Source of the DNA: Pomphorhynchus laevis
Taxonomy: Eukaryota; Acanthocephala; Palaeacanthocephala; Echinorhynchida; Pomphorhynchidae
Assembly: GCA_012934845.2 (NCBI GenBank)
Contig: WNNJ02003390.1
Span: forward strand, 1-64,000
DNA: 64,000 nucleotides
Direction of reading: 5' to 3'
The translations under genes were made by a program, and so were the position numbers. Positions 1 to 9,618 of this stretch are shown one piece after another. The notes beneath the pieces are model-generated. The model did no database searches. It saw only the letters and a program-made list of their open reading frames with translations, and was not told the DNA's origin. How positions within the stretch are numbered: the stretch's first letter is position 1; each line of letters begins with the position of its first letter.

Positions 1-53
1 TTGCAAATTGTTGGATTTAAGAGCTAACGCCACCAACAATTTAAGCTAGATGT

Positions 54-190
54 CGGAAATGCATTTTCACAATGTCACAGAGGCAGCCGAAACGGCGTGT
101 GATAGTTCATCTTACTGACGATGGCTGCCGGCTATCACATGACCGTCTAGGAGTGACGAGAGTTTGCAGACTGAAGAATATGCTCGATTC
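54..190 (+). repeat. Divergent copy of the 381-bp tandem repeat unit
   Basis: The stretch shares the order tgtcgg, cacaatgtcac, aggcagccgaaac, ttcatctta, ctgacga, tctaggagtgac with the two better units at 1036-1860. It is isolated by about 1 kb from them. It can form a hairpin, GGCAGCC pairing with GGCTGCC. No coding potential is convincing. A further short echo (cacaaggcagccgaaac) lies near 48647-48680. Confidence 0.5.
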
Positions 191-266
191 GAACACTTAC
201 TTAAAGATACGGAAAGAATTGCTATTCGCAATCTCGAGCAATACCGATTCAAACGAAACTCTTATG

Positions 267-267
<1 letters not shown>

Positions 268-327
<60 letters not shown>
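268..327. repeat. (TA)n microsatellite
   Basis: About 29 uninterrupted TA dinucleotides. Open frames that cross it read as Ile-Tyr runs and are artefacts of the repeat. Confidence 0.97.
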
Positions 328-329
<2 letters not shown>

Positions 330-527
330 GGCATACTGCATCACATGGAAATTGTAGTCTAAGTTATAACATACATTTTTTATACAATTCACAGGGAAGG
401 GAGAAAATTTGTGGACTTAACACGGATGATTTGTGAATACCATGTGAAACAAAATAGAGATTAAGAGAAGTTGAAGTAAACATTACAAATATCGGTTAAA
501 GAGATGAGAAGTAAGCCAAGTTACATT

Positions 528-742
528 CGGATAAAAGAAACCATAGTCGTGACGTAGACTAAAAATAAAAATAGAATGATCAACAATGTCGAATGCAGAA
601 GAGATGTCAATAGCCATTTAAACGCTACATAGTTTTTTATCGTAAAATTTAAGTAGATCACTTGATACCTTTTGACACGCGAGTTCAGTGGAGTGATTCA
701 AATGAAAATCTGATTGAATATAGGGTATAAATTCGAGAAAAC
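528..742 (-). pseudogene. Relic of a LINE A/B reverse transcriptase
   Basis: On the minus strand one frame reads the RT segment aligned to LINE A residues NLYPPFQSAFRSNHSTE through SAFDIVDH to LRHDYGF. Here it appears as FIPYIQSDFHLNHSTELAC, then ISSAFDIVDHSIFIFSLRH. One in-frame stop lies between the two blocks. Both ends are lost. It is an old fragment of the CR1/L2-group family that is whole at 9537-14030. Confidence 0.8.
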
Positions 743-815
743 AAGATATTATCAAGGTATCCAGATCAGTCTTAACACAGTTTGCTCTCGGAGTTTAGAT
801 AATATCAGAATACAA

Positions 816-946
816 CGAATAACCTCTTTTATCACATTCAAACACCTCCTTCGTTCACACCTTCTCGACACATGATTCACAGTTTTGTTCTGTTGTGGTC
901 ATGTAAGCGTGCACTGGCACGCATTTGCCTCGTAAAAAATAAATCT
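816..946 (+). mobile_element. 3' end fragment of a LINE A copy
   Basis: Plus-strand codons from 816 read RITSFITFKHLLRSHLLDT then stop at 873-875, matching the C-terminus of LINE A ORF2 (SFITFKHLFRSHLLDA). The family 3' stem-loop tail follows at about 898-946 (gcgtgc...gcacgcatttgcc, then an aataaa-like end). It is severely 5'-truncated. It lies in the opposite orientation to the RT relic at 528-742, so it is a separate insertion. Confidence 0.82.
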
Positions 947-1035
947 TTTTTTAACCACATAAATTGCAACTCAAATAAACAAGGAATATATTATTCAAAA
1001 CATAACGTGGATCGTCAACGGATCCGTTGTTTACT

Positions 1036-1860
1036 AAATCCTAAACCATTGTTTACTCAGCAATCCTTGCACTAACATTATACCTGCCGTATTCATTAAG
1101 GATTCAACGAGTGCAGCGACAATTCATCATTAAGCATGTTTAGTGTTTAAGGATAGTCCTCACTGCAATTCGACCTGATAAAGAGCGCAAGCCTCAGACG
1201 ATTAAGCAAAGTGTCGGAAACGCCTTCATTCACAATGTCATACAGGCACCCGAAACGACCAGTGGATACTTCATTCTACTGATGAAAAGTTACCGAGTAC
1301 TCCATCATTTAGGTGCTAAAGTGGTTGTCTAGAAGTGGCATGGTGTCTAAAAGTAGTGAATCAAAATTTAGTCTACCAAACAACACAATTTTCTATAAAT
1401 GCCGCATTTCATAAAGAACCCTGGACCGTTGTCGACTCAGCACATCCGTGCATTACCATTATACATGCCGTATTCATTAAGGATCTAACGAGTGCAGCGA
1501 CAATTCAGCAACAACCTATGCGTAGTGTTTAAGGATGATCCGCACAGCAATTCGTTCTGCTAAAGAGTACAAGCCTCAGTCAATTAAGCAAAGCGTCGGA
1601 AACGGCTTAATCGACAATGTCACACAGGCAGACGAAACGATTAGTGTGTACTTCATTCTACAGATGAGTGTTGCCAGGTTCTCCATCACTTCGGTGATAA
1701 AGTAGTGTATAGAAGTGACATGGTGTATGAAAGTCGTGAATCAAAGTTCAGTCTACCAAGCAAAACCATTTTCTATAAATGCCGTATTTCGTAAAAAAAT
1801 CCTGGACCGTTGTTTACTTAGCACATCCGTGCACTATCATTATATATAGTTTAGTATGAG
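1036..1860. repeat. Tandem repeat, period about 381 bp, two units plus a partial third
   Basis: Anchor words recur at constant spacing: tgccgtattcattaagga at 1085 and 1466, and gtttactcag-like words at 1051, 1431 and 1812. Each unit also carries tgtcggaaacg, cacaatgtca, ccgaaac and tctagaagtgacatggtg in order. The third copy stops after about 40 bp where a different repeat begins. No protein is supported. Confidence 0.85.
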
Positions 1861-2427
1861 ATCATGGAGATCGATTGAAATCAGGACTGGTGATCCTGAT
1901 GTGGATACTTATTTATCTATTGAATAGTTACTAGGTTACACAATGTGACTTTTGTATTGAAACCCAGATACAGAATGCTTCAATGGTAATCATCATTACC
2001 AATTCCATACACCATGACTACTATCGGCACCATTGCAACAGCCTTTTTCGTTTCGCCCGCTTTCTGCCACATTGGTAGCCACTAACTCATCAGAAGGTTG
2101 ACTACCAACTCTTCACCTTTCGAAATTTGACTCATCAAAAATTCGAGCTGTCGCTCTCTGTACTTGGTTTGCGCTCTTGACTGCTAGGCCACGAATCCAG
2201 GATTATCAGATTTAGCACAGCATATGAAACCTTCCCTCCTGATCTCCAGAAACTGCATTGTCTGAGGTGCTCTCCGGCATGCTTATTATAGATTGTTTAG
2301 TATGGGATCGTGAAGATCGATTGAAAACTGGACTCGTGATCATGTGATTGATGCTTAATTATCAATTGAATAGTTGCGAGGTAATACAACGTGACTTTCG
2401 TTATGAAATCCAGCTTCAGAATCCTTC
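1849..2427. repeat. Direct repeat pair of about 132 bp with 315-bp spacer
   Basis: Copies at 1849-1980 and 2295-2427 share gtttagtatg, gagatcgattgaaa, ctattgaatagtt, gtgacttt and cagaat-cttc blocks. The arrangement (same orientation, unique middle) could be the ends of a small non-autonomous element or a tandem duplication. The middle (1981-2294) has no recognisable coding content. Confidence 0.6.
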
Positions 2428-2756
2428 CTTTATAACTTCGAATTCAAGTCACGAAGGAAGAATTCAAGTTACTTAAAAAAATACTCAGTATGAACGTGAT
2501 ATTAGCTTTGATTAACAACTGTAATTATCACATTTTAGATTTGTGAATAATAGCCTTATTATTCGATTACTACACCTTAGAAATAAATTTTTTGAGTGTG
2601 AATATAGTTTCTTAATTTTTGTAAAGAGCATGGAGTAAAGGAATAAGACTTAATAGAGTGAATGCATAATAGTTAAAAATGAATATTTAAATGGTCGAAA
2701 ATTTATTAAAAATAATTTCTCAATTTATTGCCTATCGATGTTTAAACGCCCTATAC

Positions 2757-2840
2757 AATATCAAGAAGCCATAGTCGTGACGTAGACTAGAGATAAGAAT
2801 ATAATGATCGACAATGTCGAATGCAGACGAGAGATCGAGT
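2757..2840 (-). pseudogene. RT motif A relic of a LINE A/B copy
   Basis: Minus-strand translation gives LDLSSAFDIVDHYILI followed by SLRHDYGFL, the RT motif A block of the A/B LINE family. Only about 84 bp survive. The surrounding AT-rich DNA is unrecognisable. It probably resembles the relic at 528-742 in age. Confidence 0.75.
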
Positions 2841-4320
2841 TGTTCTTTTAATTTTATAATGTAGAATACAATGAGATTCATAACGCTTCATTTCTACAAT
2901 CCAATAGAGGGTATATTACAAATGTGGAGTAACTTAAACCTTCTTAATTGCGAAGCATTTTGCATAATCTTATTTATATTTAGTTTGAACATATTTTCGT
3001 CATGGAAGGGTAAATGAATGTAAACACATAAGCCAAGATAATAGAAGTAATATAATATAAGCCAAGATAATAGGAATATAAGTTCATGAGTATAATATTT
3101 AGTTTGTGATTAAAAACAAGTAAATATAATTGTAGCAGATTCCAAGCAAGAACAACAGCTCCAGTGTTTGATAAAAGTCATATATGCAGAAAACGATTCA
3201 TCTTAATTGGGGTAAAATGATTCACTAAAAGTTGTTCGAAATACGTTCATGATTGATGAACACGGTAACCTTCATATATTTCGTACGTTTCTCTACTCTG
3301 CGAGTAACGTTTAATAGCATGAAATGCTGCAATGAACATGAAAAGTCTTGATAATGAACATTCTAGCAGTTTGTTCATACACAGCCTAAATACATCGATG
3401 TGCGCGTAAGCGAATTATCAAGTTTAGCTGAAAACTTATCAATAGAATTAACTCAAAGTTCGCGAGTATAAAAACATTTAAGTCATTAGTGCACTAATGT
3501 ATAAAGACATTGAATGTGTGCGTAAGCGAATATCACTGACAATTAATAACAGCATCACGGGTAATGAGCCTTAAAGCCTTTTGTAATAAAGGACAATAAA
3601 AAGAAATAAGTATCCATCGAAGATAAAAAGGCAATGGTCGAAATTTGTGAAACAAAAAAAATATTTTTTTTTCGATTGATAACATTAACAAAATCAAACA
3701 ATTACACCATTGAATGCATTTTTAAACAATAGCATAAGGCATTTTTAATTAATTTTATTACTGCTTACACAATAATAAAATTAATTGTATATTGGCATTT
3801 TAAATAAAATTAATCGTATATTTGGCGAACTGTTCAACCAGTTAAATATATGTTAATGTAATTAGCTGAATGACTATGATTATATAACAGTGATTAGATG
3901 GCCAACTACAGGACTACATGTGAGTAAAATAATTTTTTAATTTTAAAACGTTCTAAAAACACTTAACAGAAATAGATCAAGCAGTCAACAAATAGCATGT
4001 CACTATATGTATAGTCGTGACAACGACAAATTAGTGAAAATATAAATGTCCTCACTTTACAAATAACCTATCACACAACATACGAGATATATCTGATATA
4101 TCACATGTAAGATTCAAGCTCATTATCGATTTGTTTGAAATCGTCGTTTTGCTTGCAATTTCAGTGTCAATTTATCCGTGTATATTCAACGAAATAGAAA
4201 AATATGAACAAAAACTTTAATTCTACGACAGGCAAAATATATTGTCATGGCTATTCTGTCCGATTTGACTTTTATATTGGAAGCTCTAAATAAAGATTGA
4301 TTCATCAATCTCAAATTATC
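2841..4320. other. AT-rich spacer without recognisable genes
   Basis: No open frame here resembles a protein family I know. Small echoes such as gtgcgcgtaagcgaat (near 3405) and gtgtgcgtaagcgaat (near 3515) recur. Homopolymer and A/T runs dominate. Confidence 0.5.
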
Positions 4321-4335
4321 AACGTGTATTAACAC

Positions 4336-4415
4336 CTTAGATCCCGCTATGGTGCTCGGAATAAGGTGCTAGATCCCGCTATGGTGCTCGATTTAATAGG
4401 AATAAGGTGTTACAC
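4336..4415. repeat. Short direct repeat (tagatcccgctatggtgctcg x2)
   Basis: The 21-bp word occurs twice in close succession, each linked to ggaataaggtg, as a small local duplication. Confidence 0.7.
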
Positions 4416-4574
4416 GTTCGAGATTTAATAGCTTATCGTCACTTTATTGATAAACCATTTATTAATAACTTATTTATTAATAACAAATTATTTATTAATT
4501 TTCACTTAGATTTTTTTTTCATTTTAAGTGATCCTGTAATTCACCATGTAAAAGTATATTTTATAATAATACAA

Positions 4575-5806
4575 ATTTATTTAATGTGGCAAATGCGTAC
4601 AAGCTGTAAGCTTACAAGTCCACAAACAAAAATGAAAAAGTTAAGCAGATAAATTGTTAAAATGGGATCAGATTTGTCGTTTGAAGCACTGCAGGGAAGT
4701 TGATTGGCGTATATGAATGGGCAGATGGTTTCACGATAGAGGAGCATCCACCAGGAAGGAGCGGAGTACAAAGAAGGTAGAGTAGTTTGGGATATGTAAA
4801 AGAAGGGAATTACAGGAACGCAAAGAACAGTAAACAGGACGAGAATTATCAAGAAAAGGAAGGTTAAGAAATGAAGGGGTATGAAAAGTAACAAGGCGGA
4901 AAGCAACGATAAAAAGACGAATTTGAACACGACAATAAATTGTAGGCAAATCGAGAGAAGCAAGATGGTAAGATGTATGATCAAAACGACGAAGACGGAT
5001 GATAATTCGGACGCCAGCGTTGATGATGTGTTGTAGGGGAAGAAGAGTGGATTTAGGTGAATTGGAAAATATACTAAGACAATAATCGAGTCTAGAAAAA
5101 AGGAGAGAAGATACGAGAGTCATACAAGAAGGTAAATCAATCAATATACAAACTTGACGGAGATTGTGGAGTATCAAGGTAGATGAGCGTACTTTATCTC
5201 TAACGAAAGGTTTAAGTGAAAGTCGGTTGTAGAAATGGAAGCCTAAGAAAACGAGATTATCAACGATACGAAAAATTGCATAATTTAATGATACCGAGGA
5301 AAGTTCTAAGCCGGTGCGTCGAGGAAGGATCTACATTATTTTGGATTTATTAGAATCAGAGTAAGACGAAGAGAAGAAAGATGAAACACTAAGATCATGA
5401 AAACTAAGATCAGAAACACTAAGATCATGAATACGATAAGCAGGTGCGTGAGCATAGATGAGAATGTCATCAGCATATTGCATAACGTGAAAGTTAAATT
5501 TATGAGAAATCGAAGACAAATCACCGAGAAGAAGAGAGAAAAGCGCATAGGGCCTAATACGGAGCCTTGTGGAACACCGGACGGGATGGACGAAGGATGG
5601 GAGAGAAGAGTTAAAATAGACGCGAAATGTACGGTTTGATAGATATGAAGAAAACCATGATACAGTGGGTAAAGAGAAGCCATAATCATGACGAAGGCGA
5701 TGGAGAAGAATCGAGTGATCGACGATGTCAAAAGCAGACGATAGATCAAGAGAAACTATGACACTACATAATTTATGATCGCGCGATATGAGTAAGTCGT
5801 TATAAA
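4575..5806 (-). mobile_element. LINE B1, 5'-truncated CR1/L2-group copy
   Basis: Read on the minus strand it begins inside the RT (LLISRDHKLC, SLDLSSAFDIVDH), continues through GVPQGSVLGP and MQYADDILIYAHAP, and ends with a RPHL/NL-type C-terminus. The family 3' tail follows (tttaatgtggcaaatgcg, minus orientation, about 4575-4620). The frame is broken several times. One break, just after GPM, is the same one-base insertion seen in B3 at 59.8 kb. Its 5' end abuts LINE C at 5806-5819, so one of them interrupted or truncated the other. Confidence 0.88.
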
Positions 5807-5818
5807 CTTTATGCTGGT

Positions 5819-8707
5819 GTGCATTCTCAGGGTTGCATGTCTCAACGTGCTCCTATCATTGGCTACACTAATATTCGTAGTTTAATTTCGAATCTTGATG
5901 ACGTTAGAGTTTGGACGCATGTTATGCATACAGACGTATTGGCTATTTCTGAGACGTGGTTACACGATGCCATTCTCGATAACGTAGTATCTATTCCAGG
6001 TTATCAATTATTACGTTCAGATAGATGCCCTCCTAAGAGGGGTGGTGGAGTAGCACTTTATGTTCAGGATAGGAACGTTATTAGCAATATAGTAAGATAC
6101 TCAAATGGAGAAGGAACTTGTGAGTGCTTAATAGTTGATCTTGCTATATATAGCCTCCACGTTTCATTGGGTGTTCTTTATCGAACACCCAAATCAGCCA
6201 TTTTAGATGATGAGCTGATGCATATTTTAACTAGAGCTTGTAGTAGGCGTGATCACTCGTTCATCTTAGTTGGTGATTTTAATATACCGACCCTGGTGAT
6301 TGGTCAAGATGACAACAGTATTATTGGTAACTGTTTCAGTGAGGATAAGTATCTATGGGAGTTCTTGGTATGTAATCAATTACTCATTCAGCATGTATCT
6401 GCTCCTACTAGATTTGGCACTAATAGCGTACGTTCTATACTCGATCTTGTATTTTCTCAAAGAGATGGTCAGATATGTGACCTATCCCACAATCCTCCAA
6501 TAGGAGGAAGTGATCACTGTGTTTTGGTGTTTAAGCTGACTATTGCTTTAGATATTCTTGCAATCGAGGCCGAACCTTCATTGACGAAGAGTTCATGGCA
6601 TCATGTTGATGTTGAGATGTTACAACAGTTTGTATCCTCGTTAAACTTTGAGAGTGGTGATATTGGAAGCCAGGAACGTTGGCATTTCATTCGAGATTTA
6701 CTAATTTGTATATCTGATTATTTTGCTCCTCGTAGATTAATACGTAAAACTGCTCATAAGAAGCCTCCGTAGTTCGAAAGTAGTTTACGTGAAGCTCTCA
6801 AAAGACGCAACACTTTGTTCAGAAAGTGTAGGCACAAAGGTAATTTGATTGCTCAATTCAAACTTGCTCGCAATGCATATAAACACCTTAGAATTAAGAA
6901 ACGTATGGAGTATGAGGACCAAATTGCGCAATCTTTTAATAGCTCGCCCAAACGCTTTTGGTCATATGTTCGTTAAAGTACGAGTACTTATTGTGCAATC
7001 ACTAGATTATCATCAAACGGTAAGTTGCTTGATTCCCCTTCTAACGTTGCTAATGAGTTTGCTAATGCATTTGACCTACATAATGCTAGTTCGACCATAG
7101 AAGATAGTGTTCAGTCAGTCAGTTTTCCTACATGCATTAGTGCTCCCATTGTATTCAATGTGGATGATGTGGCTTAGAGGTTATTACATTTGTCGTCTTC
7201 ATCTTCTTCAGGTCCTGATGATATTCATCCGCATCTACTCAGGGTGTTGAGTCAAAATTTGGCTCTCTCGGTCACTAGCTTGCTTCAGGTATCTCTGGAT
7301 AGCATGAAGGTACCGTCTGAATGGAAGAGTGCGATAGTGGTGCCGGTATTCAACAAGGGTGACCCGAAGATAGCAGACAACTATCGAGCTATAAGTCTTA
7401 CAAGTCATTTGGGTAAGGTAATGGAAAGGATCATCCACGAACATATATTCAGACACTTGAGCATATCAGGTCAGCATAGCTTTATGCAACATGGCTTCAG
7501 AAAAGGACGTTCTTGCCTTACCAACCTTTTGTCTGCCCGTGAGGCCTGGATTGAATCCATGTCTCAAGAAAATGCAGTTGACGTTATTCTGTTCGATTTT
7601 AGTCGTGCGTTTGATCGTGTTCCCCATAGTCTCCTTATTCAAACAGTGGCCAGCTATGGCATTAATAGCTCAGTTATAGGATGGATTAGAGATTTTCTAT
7701 CTAACAGATTTTTCAGAGTACGAGTTGGTAGTACCCTATCCTCACCACATTTAATTACGTCTGGAGTTCCTCATGGTTCTGTACTAGGGCCTTTATTGTT
7801 TAACATGTTTATGAACAGTTTACTCACACATCTCCATTTTTCGTGTATAGCCTTTGCTGACGACATCAAAATCTGGTGTGAGGTCATATCTGCAGGTGAC
7901 CATATCCGCTTACAGCGTTACATTGACAGGGTTTATACATGGAGTGTTAATACTGGGGTATTGTTAAACATTTCTAAGTGTTCATACATTCGTATCGGCA
8001 AGTTCAATGTGTCTTCCTTGTATAGTGTCGGGACATATAGTATCATTTCGACCAATCAGGTTCGTGATCTTGGCATACTTATGCAATCGTCACTTAAAAC
8101 TAGAATGGATACTGAAAGACGTTGCTGTTCAGCAAGGAATATGATTTATCTAATTAAAACTTGTTTCTTGTCAATATCTCCTCAGTGTTTTGCTCGGCTA
8201 TACAATGCACTTGTTCGTCCCCATATCGAATATGCTATCCAGGCATCATTCCCTTCTACAATAGGTGAAATGAAGGATTTGGAGAGAATTCTACGTCGTG
8301 GCAGCAAGCTTGTTAGAGGATGTAAAATGATGAGTTATAGCGATCGTTTGACTTCAATAGGCATGATATCAGTGCAAGCCAGACTACTCGTTCTGGATCT
8401 GTTTGCGATGTGGTCAATAGTAAAGAGGATAGATGGATACATAAGCGAATGTGTTAAATTGAATGTCCGACAAAGTCGCAGGGGTTATTCTCTCGCGTTA
8501 CGTGCAAGACAAATTGGAAGGTCGACAATGGTATCTCGATTGTCACGCAGAGTGAGAAAGTTGTGGAACGCATTGCCCCATGACATCATGACTGTGTCAT
8601 CATGGAGCCAATTCAAGGCCATGGTCAACACTTGGATAAGACACGCTGATCAAGGCAACATTGGAAGTTATTATCTTTGGATAGTTGAAAGTGATATGTT
8701 TGTTTAA
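5819..8707 (+). pseudogene. LINE C ORF2: AP endonuclease plus reverse transcriptase, three in-frame stops
   Basis: One reading frame of 963 codons runs the whole length with only three premature stops (TAG 6770-6772, TAA 6974-6976, TAG 7175-7177) and no frameshift. The endonuclease half shows GYTNIRSL, ISETWLHD, RGGGVALYV, GDFNIP and GGSDHCVL. The RT half shows NYRAISLTSHLGKVMERII, QHGFRKGRSCLTNLL, ILFDFSRAFDRVPH, TSGVPHGSVLGPLLF and AFADDIKIW, so the catalytic Asp pair is kept. The maturase-like C-terminal region (LVRPHIEYAIQA) is complete. Stops without frameshifts suggest point decay of a fairly young copy. The third stop may replace Trp. Confidence 0.88.
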
Positions 8708-8775
8708 TGTTTTGTAATGTATGATGAGCGGGCAAAACGGCCTTCTCGGTCAAAGCTCTATATATAATAATAATC
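5819..8775 (+). mobile_element. LINE C, CR1-like copy
   Basis: A plus-strand CR1-type LINE with most of ORF2 and the 3' UTR. ORF1 is absent, so the copy is 5'-truncated near the start of ORF2. The 3' end carries gagcgggcaaaacggcc and ttctcggtcaaagc and finishes in a tataataataat tail. This differs from the A/B tail, so it belongs to a separate LINE lineage. Confidence 0.88.
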
Positions 8776-9536
8776 TTGACAGTTAAGTTATGCAAAATCA
8801 ATTCATCGTATGTGTATGACTTCGCTGCTATTCGAATCGAGCAGTAGAAGCAAAATCTTTATAGCGAGGGAACTCTTTAAATATCTTAATTTCATTCACC
8901 ATATAGGTATATCCCTCAATTCATAAAATATTTTAAATTAATTGATTATTATAAAATTTAAATAATTTAATTAATTTAATATTATAAATTACTTAAATAG
9001 TTCAATATAATTGGTTTGATGATCAAATAGAAATATTTTTTGTTAAACCGAGAAAACATTTTTATAAACTAGCAATATCCAAGTGGCCATTGTTAACATC
9101 ATCAGGCGTATAATCAAAACATTTTATTTAGTTAACGTCAATTTTACAATTAAGATTTTAATACTTTTTTAATTGACACGATCAGGAAAGTATAAACCTG
9201 CATGTTTTTATACAAACCTGCATGTATTTTTACGTTATTAATATAACGTCACCAGTAGTTTTCAATTAATGATTTATTAAAGGTATATAAAATAATTATC
9301 AATTTATTATAACAAGTTGTTTTAACAAAATAGATATACAAAATTCAACAATGTGACGTACCTCGCTAAAAACTAAAAAATTTCCGCAAGGTGAAGAAAA
9401 CAATAAAATTACCATTTTTACAGAAGCAAATGAGTTTATCTGAAATGCTGAAATAATAAATAATAATTGTAATCTTATTCTAAATAAAAACCAGATTTAT
9501 TGTTTGAGAACAAACTTTAACATTTTTTTTAATTTA
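8776..9536. other. AT-rich spacer with a fragment of the ribozyme-bearing repeat
   Basis: No gene is visible. At about 9160-9215 the words ttttaatac, tttttaattgacacga, aagtataaacctgcatg match the repeat at 42960 and 43447. The part of that repeat that holds the hammerhead is missing here. Confidence 0.5.
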
Positions 9537-9618
9537 TTAAAAAAAAAAGATTTATTTTAACGTGGCAAATGCGTGCCAGCGCACGCTTACATGACCACAA
9601 CAAAAACAAAACTGTGAA

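Noticed and set aside
72-436. Two overlapping open frames across 72-436
   Set aside because: Both are kept open by the (TA)n run and have no recognisable domain.
54-1720. Hammerhead ribozyme in the 381-bp units (gaaac and ctgatga present)
   Set aside because: In these units gaaac comes before ctgatga with only about 21 bases between them, too few for stem III, cleavage site and stem I. Flanking stems pair only in the first copy.
4407-4652. 81-codon plus-strand frame rich in Asn, Ile and Phe
   Set aside because: Compositional artefact of AT-rich DNA running into the B1 3' tail.
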